This document shows positions 27,601 through 36,279 of a DNA stretch of 64,000 bases, in pieces. Numbering within the stretch: position 1 is the stretch's first letter; the number at the start of each line of letters is the position of its first letter. This DNA is from Legionella lansingensis (GTDB taxonomy: Bacteria > Pseudomonadota > Gammaproteobacteria > Legionellales > Legionellaceae): assembly GCF_900187355.1 (NCBI RefSeq), contig NZ_LT906451.1:2415001-2479000 (forward strand), given 5' to 3'. Below the pieces are notes generated by a model. The model saw only the letters and a program-made list of their open reading frames with translations. It was not told where the DNA came from and made no database searches. Position numbers and translations under genes: made by a program.

Positions 27601-27912
27601 ATCAATAAAGAAAACCTAGGCAAATTTATTAAAGACATGGAAGGCTATCTGACCCAACTAAAAGAAGAACCAGAGATTTCGCGTTTTAACTTTTATAGTT
27701 TTTCTAATTCAGATAAGATAAAAGCTGCAGAGGCTCTTAAAAAGGCGCTTGAGCATTTATCGAAAGACGAAGCTGTCGACGACACTGCATTCTTGAAAAA
27801 TCCAATCTATAATGATCCCAAACTAAAAAATTTGATTTCCATAAATTTAGTGAGCATGGGGGTTGACGATTTACATGAGTTATTCGCGTCTGCAAAAAAA
27901 CTTGAAATATAA
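24691..27912 (+). CDS. Large orphan protein with membrane segments; candidate Dot/Icm effector
   Basis: A 1073-residue protein I do not recognise. Hydrophobic Gly/Ala-rich segments lie at about 70-95, 108-130 and 300-350, the last a hairpin (SGLIAGAIALGLAAAIIGGP then LGILSIGLVIACVTAVATYW). The remainder is charged and mostly helical, with likely coiled coils near 360-400 and 880-950. There is no signal peptide. A PmrA-type promoter (24628-24660) precedes it and the C-terminal region contains an acidic patch (SKDEAVDDTAF). These features fit a translocated effector that inserts in host membranes, but this is inference. Confidence 0.85.
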   Translation: MPKKLPTAKYFEIIKENHRKYLEENMVTHLELTGDLKQAKLVDEYTKKIGSYHGKKQRYLNRAIEQASLATKVGHGALAALFGVGAGGLAFYAQKSSSITDAINPLAGVQNTAAGLFSAVIGVGVSYLAYNAFEKWTEKPAEADEKMFKEAMEKAGFTNKKYEKLSEEIVKLFHFRECLLLGLKDTAGMNMREEFKEKYAPDSEPYNEEALNAAIEVYFLAQLNELFNNAFKEIYAIHDEEIEEDSAQYRVVRWLRSFFENKEKRQEFSQQLQLRFMEQCLNYLEAQMAEPSFFAKYPYATASMSGLIAGAIALGLAAAIIGGPITLGILSIGLVIACVTAVATYWAVNNIDSLHFKRSKENRTAIQQAIDDVTKESERLERLIQDVVHTTPEDVERLAEYKKEGVPEGFLSYFNIFSQGKKQVAMGANTAWIREHASRYRHSKFVEIDLSEQHTGIIDNGLRQTEEMQAQLKDAVHNKKAPKLQHFIEHTQEYLRTPEHRDFIQRFKLVEKIKQQVLEIVAALPEEDKESPLPEELIAFYTAPIAEGGLGGLKQDLEQVRALAPITDAPANKFHPYNKILVTAQRFNYALTQAENRDFILRGDDGYRDMLGLSVTSPSERIENKINAGNIKQYLNHSFDFLYSLNRSVQTYESSKLDEPFENSMEFILYRTLLIKQLASLYDPNNLRVDDLVRREIETFAREKLHIDPKVVFDNVMQQALFIERDKSGPSIEDPLGVKRPLSDLEYIADAIRVDLAYASKAVTPRMMIAPEAKDFLIKKADTERTMFSYENSKAQLTPEPTPEYVEKIRQTIATTKEFLKAMGERNTLKQTGALACYIYDCHNEIMALRQQIVKCDEAVPKKTTEKDEVLKSKELAAADKLLEDYQLELKQLLSIKTVEESQLMQSTIHFGKFKTPQPDLLTFSITDLEFREMIEPKAQTSESPRVINEDLSTSTLMRSIIFIEPKPPEINKENLGKFIKDMEGYLTQLKEEPEISRFNFYSFSNSDKIKAAEALKKALEHLSKDEAVDDTAFLKNPIYNDPKLKNLISINLVSMGVDDLHELFASAKKLEI

Positions 27913-27940
27913 GATTCTGATCAATTTTTCTCTTTAGATA

Positions 27941-27972
27941 ACCTGGAGGTTCGCTAACGCGACCATCCAGGT
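27941..27972 (+). terminator. Stem-loop after the 1073-residue orphan gene
   Basis: ACCTGGA(GGTTCGC) pairs with (GCGACC)TCCAGGT, an imperfect stem of about 14 pairs 30 bases after the stop. No strong T-tract follows. Confidence 0.5.
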
Positions 27973-28072
27973 ACATCTCCCTTAAAACAGTTAACCTTAA
28001 TCGCAATGCCTTCCTGTAATAAATAAAAAAAGATGATATTATTTTATCTTTTTATAACAAGGACGCTATCCC

Positions 28073-28732
28073 ATGAAGCCACAGGACCTAACTGCCAAAC
28101 TGGCATTACTAAGCACCACTCATTTTTGTGACGCCTCTCCCAATGTTAAGATTTTTGATTCAGACCTTCGTTGTATTTCTGAGAATGTACGCATGATAGG
28201 TAAAGCGTTGACTGTGCAAACAGACGGTGATTTACTCCCCATTATGCAGGCGATCGAATTGGCTGAGCCTGGTGATGTGTTAGTTATTTCCTCAGGTGGC
28301 GTAAAAACAGCGTTAGCAGGAGAAATACTTTCAACAGCTGCTATGCGAAAAGGAGTAAAGGGGGTTGTGTTGGATGGTTATTGTCGTGATGTAGAGGCCA
28401 TTCGCAATTTTGCTTTACCTTTTTATGCTAAAGGATCTTACCCTGCAGCCGGAGCAAAACTTAGGCTGGGTCAACTTAATGTCCCCATCATGTGTAGCAA
28501 CGTCAGCGTTTATCCTGAAGATATTATTTTTGGTGATGACAGCGGTCTTATTGCAATGAGTGCTGATGAAATGGACAAAATTTTACCTATTGCCACAGAA
28601 ATTAAAGCTAGAGAAATAAAGGCTCTAGATAAATTACAACAAGGCATGACCTTAAGCGACATTTTTAATCTCAGAGAGCACACAGAAAATCTTCGACAGG
28701 AAAAACCCAGCGCCTTACGTTGGCTGGAGTAG
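28073..28732 (+). CDS. RraA/HMG-aldolase family protein
   Basis: A 219-residue member of the RraA-like fold. AEPGDVLVISSGGVKTALAG and KGVKGVVLDGYCRDVEAIR contain the G-x20-RD pattern shared by RraA (RNase E inhibitor) and 4-hydroxy-4-methyl-2-oxoglutarate aldolases. It is longer than E. coli RraA (about 161 residues) and closer in length to the aldolase branch. Substrate unknown. It is monocistronic and converges on rpoH across a palindromic repeat. Confidence 0.82.
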   Translation: MKPQDLTAKLALLSTTHFCDASPNVKIFDSDLRCISENVRMIGKALTVQTDGDLLPIMQAIELAEPGDVLVISSGGVKTALAGEILSTAAMRKGVKGVVLDGYCRDVEAIRNFALPFYAKGSYPAAGAKLRLGQLNVPIMCSNVSVYPEDIIFGDDSGLIAMSADEMDKILPIATEIKAREIKALDKLQQGMTLSDIFNLREHTENLRQEKPSALRWLE

Positions 28733-28740
28733 TTAGAAAA

Positions 28741-28834
28741 ATGTAGCCCGGATTAGACGAAGTCGTAATCCGGGAAGTCTAGGCGCATGTCTTGTGTGCT
28801 TTCCCGTATTACGCTGCGCTAATACGGGCTACAT
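28741..28834. repeat. REP-like palindromic element (family D)
   Basis: Outer inverted ends ATGTAGCCCG / CGGGCTACAT enclose two hairpins: CCCGGATTAG...TAATCCGGG (28747-28774) and CCCGTATTACGCTGCGCTAA with its closing arm (28803-28829). GTAGCCCGGAT-type repeats are widespread in gammaproteobacterial intergenic DNA. It lies between convergent rraA-like and rpoH genes. Confidence 0.75.
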
Positions 28835-28850
28835 GGCATAGACAATGCCA

Positions 28851-29714
28851 TCAAGATGAAGCAACTTCCATGTATTGACGAAGTTTTTTCATCGCATTTT
28901 TCTCAAGCTGGCGCACCCGCTCTGCCGAAACACCATACTTGGCAGCCAAATCATGCAAAGTTGCTTTATCATCTGTCAACCAACGTTGCTGCAAGATATC
29001 CTGACTGCGTTCGTCTAATTGTTCCAAAGCCAGGAACAATTGTTCACGACCATGCTCACCACTAACTTCTTGTTCAATCAAATAAGCAGGATCATTATTC
29101 GCATCATGCAGATAATTCTCAGGTGCTTTATATGCGTCGTCTTCATCGTTAGAAGCTGGGGCATCATAAGAGGCATCCATGGCACTAAGGCGCTGCTCCA
29201 TTACCAAAACATCTTCGCGACTAACCCCCAAATCCCTGGCTACAGCATCCACTTCTTCGTGACTCAACCAGCCCAGGCGATTTTTCATATGACGAAGATT
29301 AAAAAATAACTTGCGCTGAGCTTTTGTTGTAGCCACTTTCACGATGCGCCAATTGCGCAATACAAATTCATGGATTTCAGCTTTAATCCAATGAACAGCA
29401 AAGGAAACTAAACGAACACCCATTTTAGGATCAAAACGTTTAACTGCCTTCATCAAACCAATATTTCCTTCCTGGATTAAGTCATTGAGGGGTAAACCAT
29501 AACCTAAATAGCCCCGGGCAACACGCACAACATAGCGTAAATGAGCGAGCACCAACTGACGAGCAGCCTCCAGATCACCCTCATTCTGGAAACGTTCGGC
29601 GTAGTCATACTCTTCTTCAGCAGACAGTACCGGTATTTGATTGACACGATGAATATAAGCATCCAGGCTACCAATAGGTAGTGTCAATGATGCCAATTGT
29701 AACTGCTGATTCAT
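28851..29714 (-). CDS. rpoH: RNA polymerase sigma-32 factor
   Basis: A 287-residue heat-shock sigma factor. The ATG at 29714 is chosen because GGAGG directly abuts the ATG at 29720 and is correctly spaced from 29714. Region 2 ([19 protein letters not shown]), the RpoH box (QRKLFFNLR) and region 4 ([15 protein letters not shown]) are visible. Its usual neighbours ftsX-ftsE-ftsY lie upstream on the same strand. Confidence 0.95.
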   Translation of the reverse strand: MNQQLQLASLTLPIGSLDAYIHRVNQIPVLSAEEEYDYAERFQNEGDLEAARQLVLAHLRYVVRVARGYLGYGLPLNDLIQEGNIGLMKAVKRFDPKMGVRLVSFAVHWIKAEIHEFVLRNWRIVKVATTKAQRKLFFNLRHMKNRLGWLSHEEVDAVARDLGVSREDVLVMEQRLSAMDASYDAPASNDEDDAYKAPENYLHDANNDPAYLIEQEVSGEHGREQLFLALEQLDERSQDILQQRWLTDDKATLHDLAAKYGVSAERVRQLEKNAMKKLRQYMEVASS

Positions 29715-29760
29715 ATACATCCTCCAATTACCAACATCGTATTAAATCCAACGGTCATCC

Positions 29761-29815
29761 CCACTCAGGACTTGGATCCGTCCTGAGTGGATTCCCGCCT
29801 ACGCGGGAATGACAC
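29761..29815. repeat. Palindrome plus family B repeat between ftsX and rpoH
   Basis: CCACTCAGGAC-ttggatcc-GTCCTGAGTGG (29761-29790) is an 11-base perfect stem. It runs straight into GGATTCCCGCCTACGCGGGA (29789-29815), nearly identical to 17909-17936. The element occupies most of the 125-base gap that must also contain any rpoH promoter. Confidence 0.75.
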
Positions 29816-29845
29816 GGTTTGATTGGTAAAATTTCCTTATTATAA

Positions 29846-30775
29846 CTAATTATAGGGCTCAATTGAAGCAAGTTGTTGGTTTACTGATAACCGAGCCCCT
29901 AACCAACCAAGTATACTAGATACCAATACAAGCAAGTAAGCTTGTTTAACTGTCAACCCCATAATTGGGTAATGCATTTGATAAGCCGAGGCAAGCTGTT
30001 TGATAGCTACAGCAAAAGCTAGCATAAATATGTTCACAAAAAGTACCGCGAGTATTGCACCAGCAAGACTATACCAGACTCCCGAGTATAAGAAGGGGCG
30101 AGCAATAAAGGGATCAGTAGCTCCAATGAGCTTCAACACCCGAATTTCTTCTTGGCGATTATGAATCGCAAGACGTAATGTGTTGCCAATAATAAGGACG
30201 ACAGCTGAGGCCAACAACGCCATAATAGCCTGAGCTGCTTTGCTAGCAAAACCAAGAATAGCATGCAAACGAGTTATCCACTCCATATCCAATTTGGCTT
30301 GCTCCACCTGAGGCAACGTTTGCAACCTTGTAAATAGTTGCTGAACTTGAAATGGCTGACTAAGCGCAAGAGCCGGGATAACTTCAATGACCGCAGGGAG
30401 AGGATTTTCAGGTAGGTAACGCATAATATCATGCATCCCCTCTTGCTTCTGGAGTTCAGTCAATCCCTCCGCGGACGATTTCAAACTTGCCTTTCCCACC
30501 CCATCCATGGCTCTCACCTGTTCCAAGAGACCTTGCTCTTCTGTAGCCGATAATGCGGTCTTTAAGTAAAGGGAAATATGCCCGCCTCGTTGCCAATGTT
30601 TAGTAATGTTTTGCAGATTGTCACTAAACACCCAAAACAATGCCGGTAAAGTTAACGTAATGGCAATGACAATGACAGTCATCATTGTTGCCATAGGCTG
30701 TCGCATAAGCAAAGTAAGACTACCATTCGCGGCTTGTAGATGATATGAAACCAATGATCGAATCGTCTTTAACAC
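29846..30775 (-). CDS. ftsX: Cell division ABC transporter permease FtsX
   Basis: A 309-residue inner-membrane protein with an N-terminal membrane segment (MATMMTVIVIAITLTLPALF), a periplasmic loop of about 120 residues, and three C-terminal segments. QEEIRVLKLIGATDPFIARPFLYSG is the conserved cytoplasmic coupling region. With FtsE it controls periplasmic amidases at the septum. It overlaps ftsE by 7 bases. Confidence 0.93.
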   Translation of the reverse strand: MLKTIRSLVSYHLQAANGSLTLLMRQPMATMMTVIVIAITLTLPALFWVFSDNLQNITKHWQRGGHISLYLKTALSATEEQGLLEQVRAMDGVGKASLKSSAEGLTELQKQEGMHDIMRYLPENPLPAVIEVIPALALSQPFQVQQLFTRLQTLPQVEQAKLDMEWITRLHAILGFASKAAQAIMALLASAVVLIIGNTLRLAIHNRQEEIRVLKLIGATDPFIARPFLYSGVWYSLAGAILAVLFVNIFMLAFAVAIKQLASAYQMHYPIMGLTVKQAYLLVLVSSILGWLGARLSVNQQLASIEPYN

Positions 30776-31422
30776 ATCCGCCCCCCTTTAAGCATAACGA
30801 TGCGATGTTTCATCCCTGCTATTAGGGCAAGATCATGAGTAGCAATAAGAATACTCACTCCCACCTGATTAAATTGCGCAAAAAGCTTCATGATTTCTGA
30901 AGATAAGCTTGGATCAAGGTTGCCTGTTGGCTCATCAGCAAGGAGAAGAGCTGGTTTATGAACGACCGCACGTGCAATCCCTACCCGTTGTTGCTCACCA
31001 CCTGATAAATGGATAGGCAACATTTTCTCCTTGCTTAGTAAATCAACCATATCAAGAGCAGCACGCACCCGTTTGCTAATCATCGCAGGAGCAAGACCTT
31101 GAATTTGCAAAGGAAGAGCAACGTTATCAAAAACAGTTCGGTCATTTAACAAGTGAGGAGACTGAAAAGTAATTCCTAAACGGCTGCGATATCCAGCAAT
31201 ATCTTTCTTTTTAAGTTGGTTTAAGCGCACACCATTAATAACGATCTGCCCTGATGAGGGCTGCTCCAGCATGGCAATTAACTTAAGTAACGTGCTTTTT
31301 CCCGCGCCTGAATGTCCTGTCAAAAAAACCATTTCCCCTTTTTGCAGGGAGAAATTAACATTGCTTAGGGCTTCAAAACCACCTGGATAGCGCTTACTGA
31401 CGTGATCAAATTTAATCATCAT
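30769..31422 (-). CDS. ftsE: Cell division ATP-binding protein FtsE
   Basis: A 217-residue ABC ATPase: FDHVSKRYPGGFEAL at the start, Walker A TGHSGAGKSTLLKLI, signature LSGGEQQRVGIARAVV, Walker B LLLADEPTGNLDP. ATG 31422 (or 31419) is chosen because the conserved FDHVSKRY begins there; the longer frame runs into ftsY. It overlaps the ftsY stop by about 11 bases, so coupling is likely. Confidence 0.93.
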   Translation of the reverse strand: MMIKFDHVSKRYPGGFEALSNVNFSLQKGEMVFLTGHSGAGKSTLLKLIAMLEQPSSGQIVINGVRLNQLKKKDIAGYRSRLGITFQSPHLLNDRTVFDNVALPLQIQGLAPAMISKRVRAALDMVDLLSKEKMLPIHLSGGEQQRVGIARAVVHKPALLLADEPTGNLDPSLSSEIMKLFAQFNQVGVSILIATHDLALIAGMKHRIVMLKGGRMC

Positions 31423-32473
31423 TAAATATGGCTCTAACAAATTGTGAGGCATTGAAGGGACGAAGGTCATCAATTCCTTCGCCAATCCCCAGATAGCGAA
31501 ATGGTATTCTTAATTCATTGGCAATTGCAAACAAAATTCCCCCTTTTGCTGTACCATCAAGCTTGGTCATCATGATACCTGTTAAACCTATAGCTTGATG
31601 AAACTGTCGAGCCTGATTAAGGGCATTCTGGCCTATGCTGGCATCCAAAACTAAAAGAACTTCTTGTGGCGCTTCGGCATCCAATTTTTGTATCACACGT
31701 TTAACTTTTTTTAGCTCTTCCATTAAATTACCTTGCGTATGAAGACGACCAGCTGTGTCTGCTATCAAAATATCCATACCGCGTGCTTTCGCTGCCTGCA
31801 GGGCATCGTAAATCACCGAAGCACTATCAGCTCCGGTGTGTTGAGCAATGACCGGTATTTGATTACGTTCGCCCCATACTTGTAGCTGTTCGACCGCTGC
31901 TGCACGGAAGGTATCACCCGCAGCAAGCATGACTTTTTTACCCTGCTGTTGAAATTGCTTGGCTATTTTTCCAATAGACGTCGTCTTTCCTGCCCCATTA
32001 ACTCCCACCGTCAAGATGACAAAGGGCGTTGTAGCTGAGCTTTCTATCTGTAACGGTTTTTCACAAGGGAGTAATATCTCTTCCAAGCGCTTTTTAAGGG
32101 CCGCAAAAACAGCATTACCATCTGTTAATTGATGTCTTGCCAAACCATCAATCAGTTGCTTTAGGACCGTTTGCGAAGTTTCAACCCCTAAATCAGCGCC
32201 CAACAATAGGACTTCCAACTCTTCAAGAATGGTATTGTCAATTTCTTTTTTGCCTAGTAACAACCGACCAATACCATCACCAAATTGCTGTCGAGTTTTT
32301 GTTAGTCCTCGTTTAAAACGCGCAAAAAAGCCTTGTTTTTCATTACCATGAACATTATCTTGCTCACCAACCTCCTCTTTTCGTGCTCCTTCTTCGGAGG
32401 CGGTAGTCGATAGTTCGGGCGGGTTCGCAACTGAATCCGTCTCATTTTGATTTCGCTTAAACCATTTAATCAT
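31412..32473 (-). CDS. ftsY: Signal recognition particle receptor FtsY
   Basis: A 353-residue SRP-family GTPase. Residues 1-50 form an acidic A domain, then the N domain, then the G domain with GVNGAGKTTSIGKIA (G1), DTFRAAAVEQL, DTAGRLHTQGNLMEELKKV and TKLDGTAKGG. It targets nascent inner-membrane proteins. It is first in ftsY-ftsE-ftsX and divergent from the M16 peptidase pair. Confidence 0.96.
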   Translation of the reverse strand: MIKWFKRNQNETDSVANPPELSTTASEEGARKEEVGEQDNVHGNEKQGFFARFKRGLTKTRQQFGDGIGRLLLGKKEIDNTILEELEVLLLGADLGVETSQTVLKQLIDGLARHQLTDGNAVFAALKKRLEEILLPCEKPLQIESSATTPFVILTVGVNGAGKTTSIGKIAKQFQQQGKKVMLAAGDTFRAAAVEQLQVWGERNQIPVIAQHTGADSASVIYDALQAAKARGMDILIADTAGRLHTQGNLMEELKKVKRVIQKLDAEAPQEVLLVLDASIGQNALNQARQFHQAIGLTGIMMTKLDGTAKGGILFAIANELRIPFRYLGIGEGIDDLRPFNASQFVRAIFNDD

Positions 32474-32533
32474 AAGTATACAAAACAGAAGAAATGTGGA
32501 ATTCTATCACTTTTTTTGTTTCGGAGTTAATCC

Positions 32534-33856
32534 ATGCGGATAGCTTTAATGGTGCTTTTGACTGCACTTTCCTGTCAAGTCATGAGCCAAGTACGAGAAT
32601 TCACTCTAGAAAACGGTTTGAAAGTACTCGTTAAGGAAGATCACCGCGCACCTGTTGCCGTATCCATGCTTTGGTATAACGTAGGCTCAGCTGATGAACC
32701 TGGTGGATTGACCGGAGTTTCGCATGCTTTAGAACATATGATGTTTAAAGGAACACCTAAATATCCGCTCGGCGTCTTCTCTAAAACCGTCGCAGCTCGC
32801 GGCGGGCAAGAAAACGCGTTTACTAATTTTGATTATACCACTTATTTTGAAAAAGTTGCTGCCTCACAATTGCCCATAGCCTTTGAGCTAGAAGCTGATC
32901 GTATGCAAAATCTACTTCTCGATAAAGAAGAGTTTGCCAAAGAAATTAAAGTCATTCGCGAGGAGCGCCGTCTACGAACTGACGATAACCCCCAATCCCT
33001 TGCCTTTGAACGCTATTTAGCTACGGCTCATTTAGCAGCTCCTTATCATCACCCTGTCATTGGTTGGATGAGTGATTTGCATCAAATAAGTATTGATGAT
33101 CTTAGAGATTGGTACCGGCGATTTTATGCGCCTGATAATGCCACCTTGGTTGTTGTAGGGGATGTGGATGCTGAAAAAGTGCATCAATTAGCCATTCAAT
33201 ACTTTGGCAAGATAACAAAAAAAGCGCATTACACTCGCAGATTACAGGTTGAACCCCCGACATTTGGTCCCAAATTAGTTGAGGTTTATGCACCTGCCAA
33301 ATTACCTATGCTCATGTTTGGCTATACAGTACCCAGTGTAAACACGGCAAAAAATACTTGGGAGCCTTATGCTCTAGAACTTATTGCCGGTATTTTAGAT
33401 GCGGGCGAAAGCGCAAGATTTGCAAAGAATCTCGTGCGTGGGGAGCATATCGCGAGTGGCGTGGATATCTATTATAATTTATATGCTCGTTATCAAACCC
33501 AATTTGTTGTCTTTGGCACCCCTTCTCAATCACACACGGTAGATCAGTTGAAAACCGCCATGGTTAAAGAGGTAGACAACTTAAAAAATAACTTGGTTCC
33601 GGATGCTGAGTTACAACGAGTCAAAACACAAATTATTGCACAAAAGACCTTTGAAAAAGATTCAATTTTTGGTCAAGCTATGGAGTTAGGACTACTGGAA
33701 ACAATCGGCCTTGGTTGGGAAACGGCAGATACTTACACTAACAAAATAAACAGCATTACCCCCGAACAAATACGAGAAGTCGCGCAGCGTTATTTCAAAG
33801 AAACAGCAGAAACCGAAGCATTATTGATTCCGATACCCGAAGAGGAAAGCGCATGA
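32534..33856 (+). CDS. M16 family zinc peptidase (active subunit)
   Basis: A 440-residue secreted peptidase. The signal peptide is about 1-18 (ending VMSQ). The inverted zinc motif HALEH is at 64-68, with the downstream Glu-containing stretch typical of M16B. TRKYF-like substrate-binding motifs are in the C-terminal half. It is followed after a 4-base overlap by a second M16 protein without the zinc motif, the usual heterodimer arrangement. Confidence 0.9.
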   Translation: MRIALMVLLTALSCQVMSQVREFTLENGLKVLVKEDHRAPVAVSMLWYNVGSADEPGGLTGVSHALEHMMFKGTPKYPLGVFSKTVAARGGQENAFTNFDYTTYFEKVAASQLPIAFELEADRMQNLLLDKEEFAKEIKVIREERRLRTDDNPQSLAFERYLATAHLAAPYHHPVIGWMSDLHQISIDDLRDWYRRFYAPDNATLVVVGDVDAEKVHQLAIQYFGKITKKAHYTRRLQVEPPTFGPKLVEVYAPAKLPMLMFGYTVPSVNTAKNTWEPYALELIAGILDAGESARFAKNLVRGEHIASGVDIYYNLYARYQTQFVVFGTPSQSHTVDQLKTAMVKEVDNLKNNLVPDAELQRVKTQIIAQKTFEKDSIFGQAMELGLLETIGLGWETADTYTNKINSITPEQIREVAQRYFKETAETEALLIPIPEEESA

Positions 33857-35157
33857 AAATCTTAGAACTCTTATTTGCCCTTGCCATATTGTTGCTACCG
33901 CAAGCGGCAACTGCGGATACGTTTAAGACAGAGAAATGGCAGACTGCTAATGGCGCACGCGTTATATTTTACCAGGCTCTAGAAGTCCCCATGTTGGATA
34001 TTAGTGTGGCTTTTGCGGCAGGTTCAGCCTACGATGGGAAACATTTTGGCTTAAGTAGCTTAACCACAGATCTGTTAAATCAAGGGAATGCAGGTTTGGA
34101 CGCTACCACTATCGCAGAAAGACTTGCAAATATTGGTGCTCAGTTTGAAGGGGAAAGTAGTCGCGATATGGTGGTGCTGAGATTAAAGACGCTAACCACT
34201 CAGGAAGCCCTTAAACAAGCTCTAGATACGTTTACATTAATTCTGACCAAACCCGATTTCCCACAAGATGCATTCCATCGGGCAAAGAGTCAACAGCTCT
34301 TAGCCATCGCGCAAAAACAAGAATCCCCTGAGGATGTCGCCAATATCCTTTTCTTTAATAAATTATATGGGGATCATCCCTATGCTCACCCCGTCATAGG
34401 AACGGAAGAAAGTGTTAAGGCTATTGAGCCTCAAGATGTCCGCAACTTCTACAAACACTATTTTGTTGCCTCAAATACAGTGGTTGTTATGGTTGGGGCC
34501 ATCGATAAAGAAAAAGCCCGCCAACTTGCGGAGCAACTAACCAAAGCACTCCCCCGAGGTCAAGCAGCACCCACTATCCCTAAAGCGCCCCAATTAAGCG
34601 CAAGTGAAAAGCTAACCGTTAATTTTCCATCATCGCAAACTATCTTACGATTAGGACAAATTGGCATCAATCACCACTCCCTTGATTATTTTCCTCTTAC
34701 AGTAGGAAATTATATCTTAGGTGGGGGGACTCTGGTTTCAAGACTGGCTAATGAAGTGCGAGAAAAGCGGGGATTAACCTATGGTGTCGTTAGCCAATTT
34801 ATGCCGATGCCTGGTGATGGACCTTTTTTAATTAGCTTAGCTACAGAGAATAAACAGGCTATTACAGCACTAAAGATAACAGAAGACACCCTAGTACAAT
34901 TCATCACCGAAGGTCCTAATGAAGCCGAGCTTACTGCTGCCAAGCAATATCTAACAGGGAGCTTCCCTTTATCCCTGGCAAGTAATAGCAGTATTGCTAG
35001 TATGTTATTGCGTATCGCATTTTTTCATTTACCGGATGATTATTTAGACACTTACATTGCACGAGTCAATGCCGTCAGTATTGCAGACATAAAAAAAGCT
35101 TTTCAAAAGCAAGTAAATCCAAACAAAATGCTTTTGGTTTCAGTAGGAAAATTGTGA
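33853..35157 (+). CDS. M16 family protein, non-catalytic partner
   Basis: A 434-residue secreted protein with a signal peptide (about 1-21). The M16 fold is clear (FGLSSLTTDLLNQGN; EVREKRGLTYGVVSQF) but the HxxEH zinc site is replaced (LSSLTTD), so it should be inactive by itself and act with the upstream peptidase. It overlaps rsmD by 4 bases. Confidence 0.9.
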   Translation: MKILELLFALAILLLPQAATADTFKTEKWQTANGARVIFYQALEVPMLDISVAFAAGSAYDGKHFGLSSLTTDLLNQGNAGLDATTIAERLANIGAQFEGESSRDMVVLRLKTLTTQEALKQALDTFTLILTKPDFPQDAFHRAKSQQLLAIAQKQESPEDVANILFFNKLYGDHPYAHPVIGTEESVKAIEPQDVRNFYKHYFVASNTVVVMVGAIDKEKARQLAEQLTKALPRGQAAPTIPKAPQLSASEKLTVNFPSSQTILRLGQIGINHHSLDYFPLTVGNYILGGGTLVSRLANEVREKRGLTYGVVSQFMPMPGDGPFLISLATENKQAITALKITEDTLVQFITEGPNEAELTAAKQYLTGSFPLSLASNSSIASMLLRIAFFHLPDDYLDTYIARVNAVSIADIKKAFQKQVNPNKMLLVSVGKL

Positions 35158-35702
35158 AGCAGACTGTTCGTATCATTGGGGGGCAATATCGTGGCAAAAA
35201 ACTGTCTTTTCCCAATATTGAAGGCCTAAGGCCAACCCCAGACAGAGTGCGAGAAACGCTCTTTAACTGGTTAATGCACGATATCGGGGGTGCGCACTGT
35301 CTTGATGCGTTTGCAGGAAGTGGCGCTCTTGGGTTTGAAGCGTATTCACGGGGCGCCAGGAGCGTTGTTCTTGTAGAAGCTTCGTCCAAGGTTTATGTGA
35401 ATCTCAAAAAAATTGCCCACTCTTTTAACTCCCCTAATTTATTGATCATTCATGGCAATGCCGAAGACTACATGCAAAAAAGTAGCGAATCCTTTGACAT
35501 TGTTTTTTTAGACCCTCCTTTTGCGAAAAGTTATCTTCTTCCGAAATGTTTGGATATCTTGTCTCACTCCAATTTGTTAGTGTCTGGTGGCTTGGTTTAT
35601 CTTGAATCACCTGATAAACTTTCAGTTGATCCAGAGCGCTGGGAAGAAAAAAAATCAAAACAAGCAGGACAAGTAATCTATGGCCTTTATAAAAAGAACT
35701 AA
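35154..35702 (+). CDS. rsmD: 16S rRNA (guanine-966-N2)-methyltransferase
   Basis: A 182-residue SAM methyltransferase. RIIGGQYRGKKLSFP and RPTPDRVRETLFNWL at the N-terminus, DAFAGSGALGFEA as the SAM motif and FLDPPFAK as the catalytic motif identify RsmD. It starts with GTG overlapping the M16 gene (GTGA). dotD begins 88 bases downstream. Confidence 0.95.
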   Translation: MKQTVRIIGGQYRGKKLSFPNIEGLRPTPDRVRETLFNWLMHDIGGAHCLDAFAGSGALGFEAYSRGARSVVLVEASSKVYVNLKKIAHSFNSPNLLIIHGNAEDYMQKSSESFDIVFLDPPFAKSYLLPKCLDILSHSNLLVSGGLVYLESPDKLSVDPERWEEKKSKQAGQVIYGLYKKN

Positions 35703-35790
35703 CATCCTGAAAGGTCCCGCCTTTCCCTTGACAAGGGCTAAGGCTCCTGTTTCAATCACCGGAATACACACTCTATACAAAGCCCAAAAG

Positions 35791-36279
35791 ATGACCAACA
35801 AGCTGGTTTTGCTTATCATTGTTGCCATATTATTGACAGGATGTCGCGGTAGCAAAATTTTCATGAAACCACCAATCAATGACCCAAGTGACGATGCCAC
35901 CATAAAACTTGCACAAGCTGCTTCATCTGTCAGTGATTCGATGCTTGAAATTCAGCGGATAGAAAAAGTCATCATCCCACAAAATAAAGATAATACGTTG
36001 ACCATACCCAACGCTTATAATTTTCAGATACGAGCTTCCGTGGATTGGTCTGGTCCAATAGAAGAGGTAACGTTACGAGTTGCTAGGGCAGCACATTTTC
36101 GCTTGCGCGTTATAGGAAAGGAGCCCGCTGTGCCTATCCTGGTTAGTCTGAATTATAAAGATATGAGCTTAGCTGAAATCCTACGTGATATTGATTATCA
36201 GGCCGGTAAGAAAGCAAGCATTTATGTGTACCCTAACAGTCAAGTTGTTGAATTGCGCTATGCGAAAATTTATTCTTAG
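35791..36279 (+). CDS. dotD: Dot/Icm outer-membrane lipoprotein DotD
   Basis: A 162-residue lipoprotein with lipobox LLTGC near residue 19. The ATG at 35791 gives the signal peptide directly; the frame extends upstream into rsmD without support. The C-terminal half has the secretin N-domain-like fold known for DotD (VPILVSLNYKDMSLAEILRD). It forms the type IVB outer-membrane core with DotC and DotH. It overlaps dotC by 20 bases. Confidence 0.93.
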   Translation: MTNKLVLLIIVAILLTGCRGSKIFMKPPINDPSDDATIKLAQAASSVSDSMLEIQRIEKVIIPQNKDNTLTIPNAYNFQIRASVDWSGPIEEVTLRVARAAHFRLRVIGKEPAVPILVSLNYKDMSLAEILRDIDYQAGKKASIYVYPNSQVVELRYAKIYS

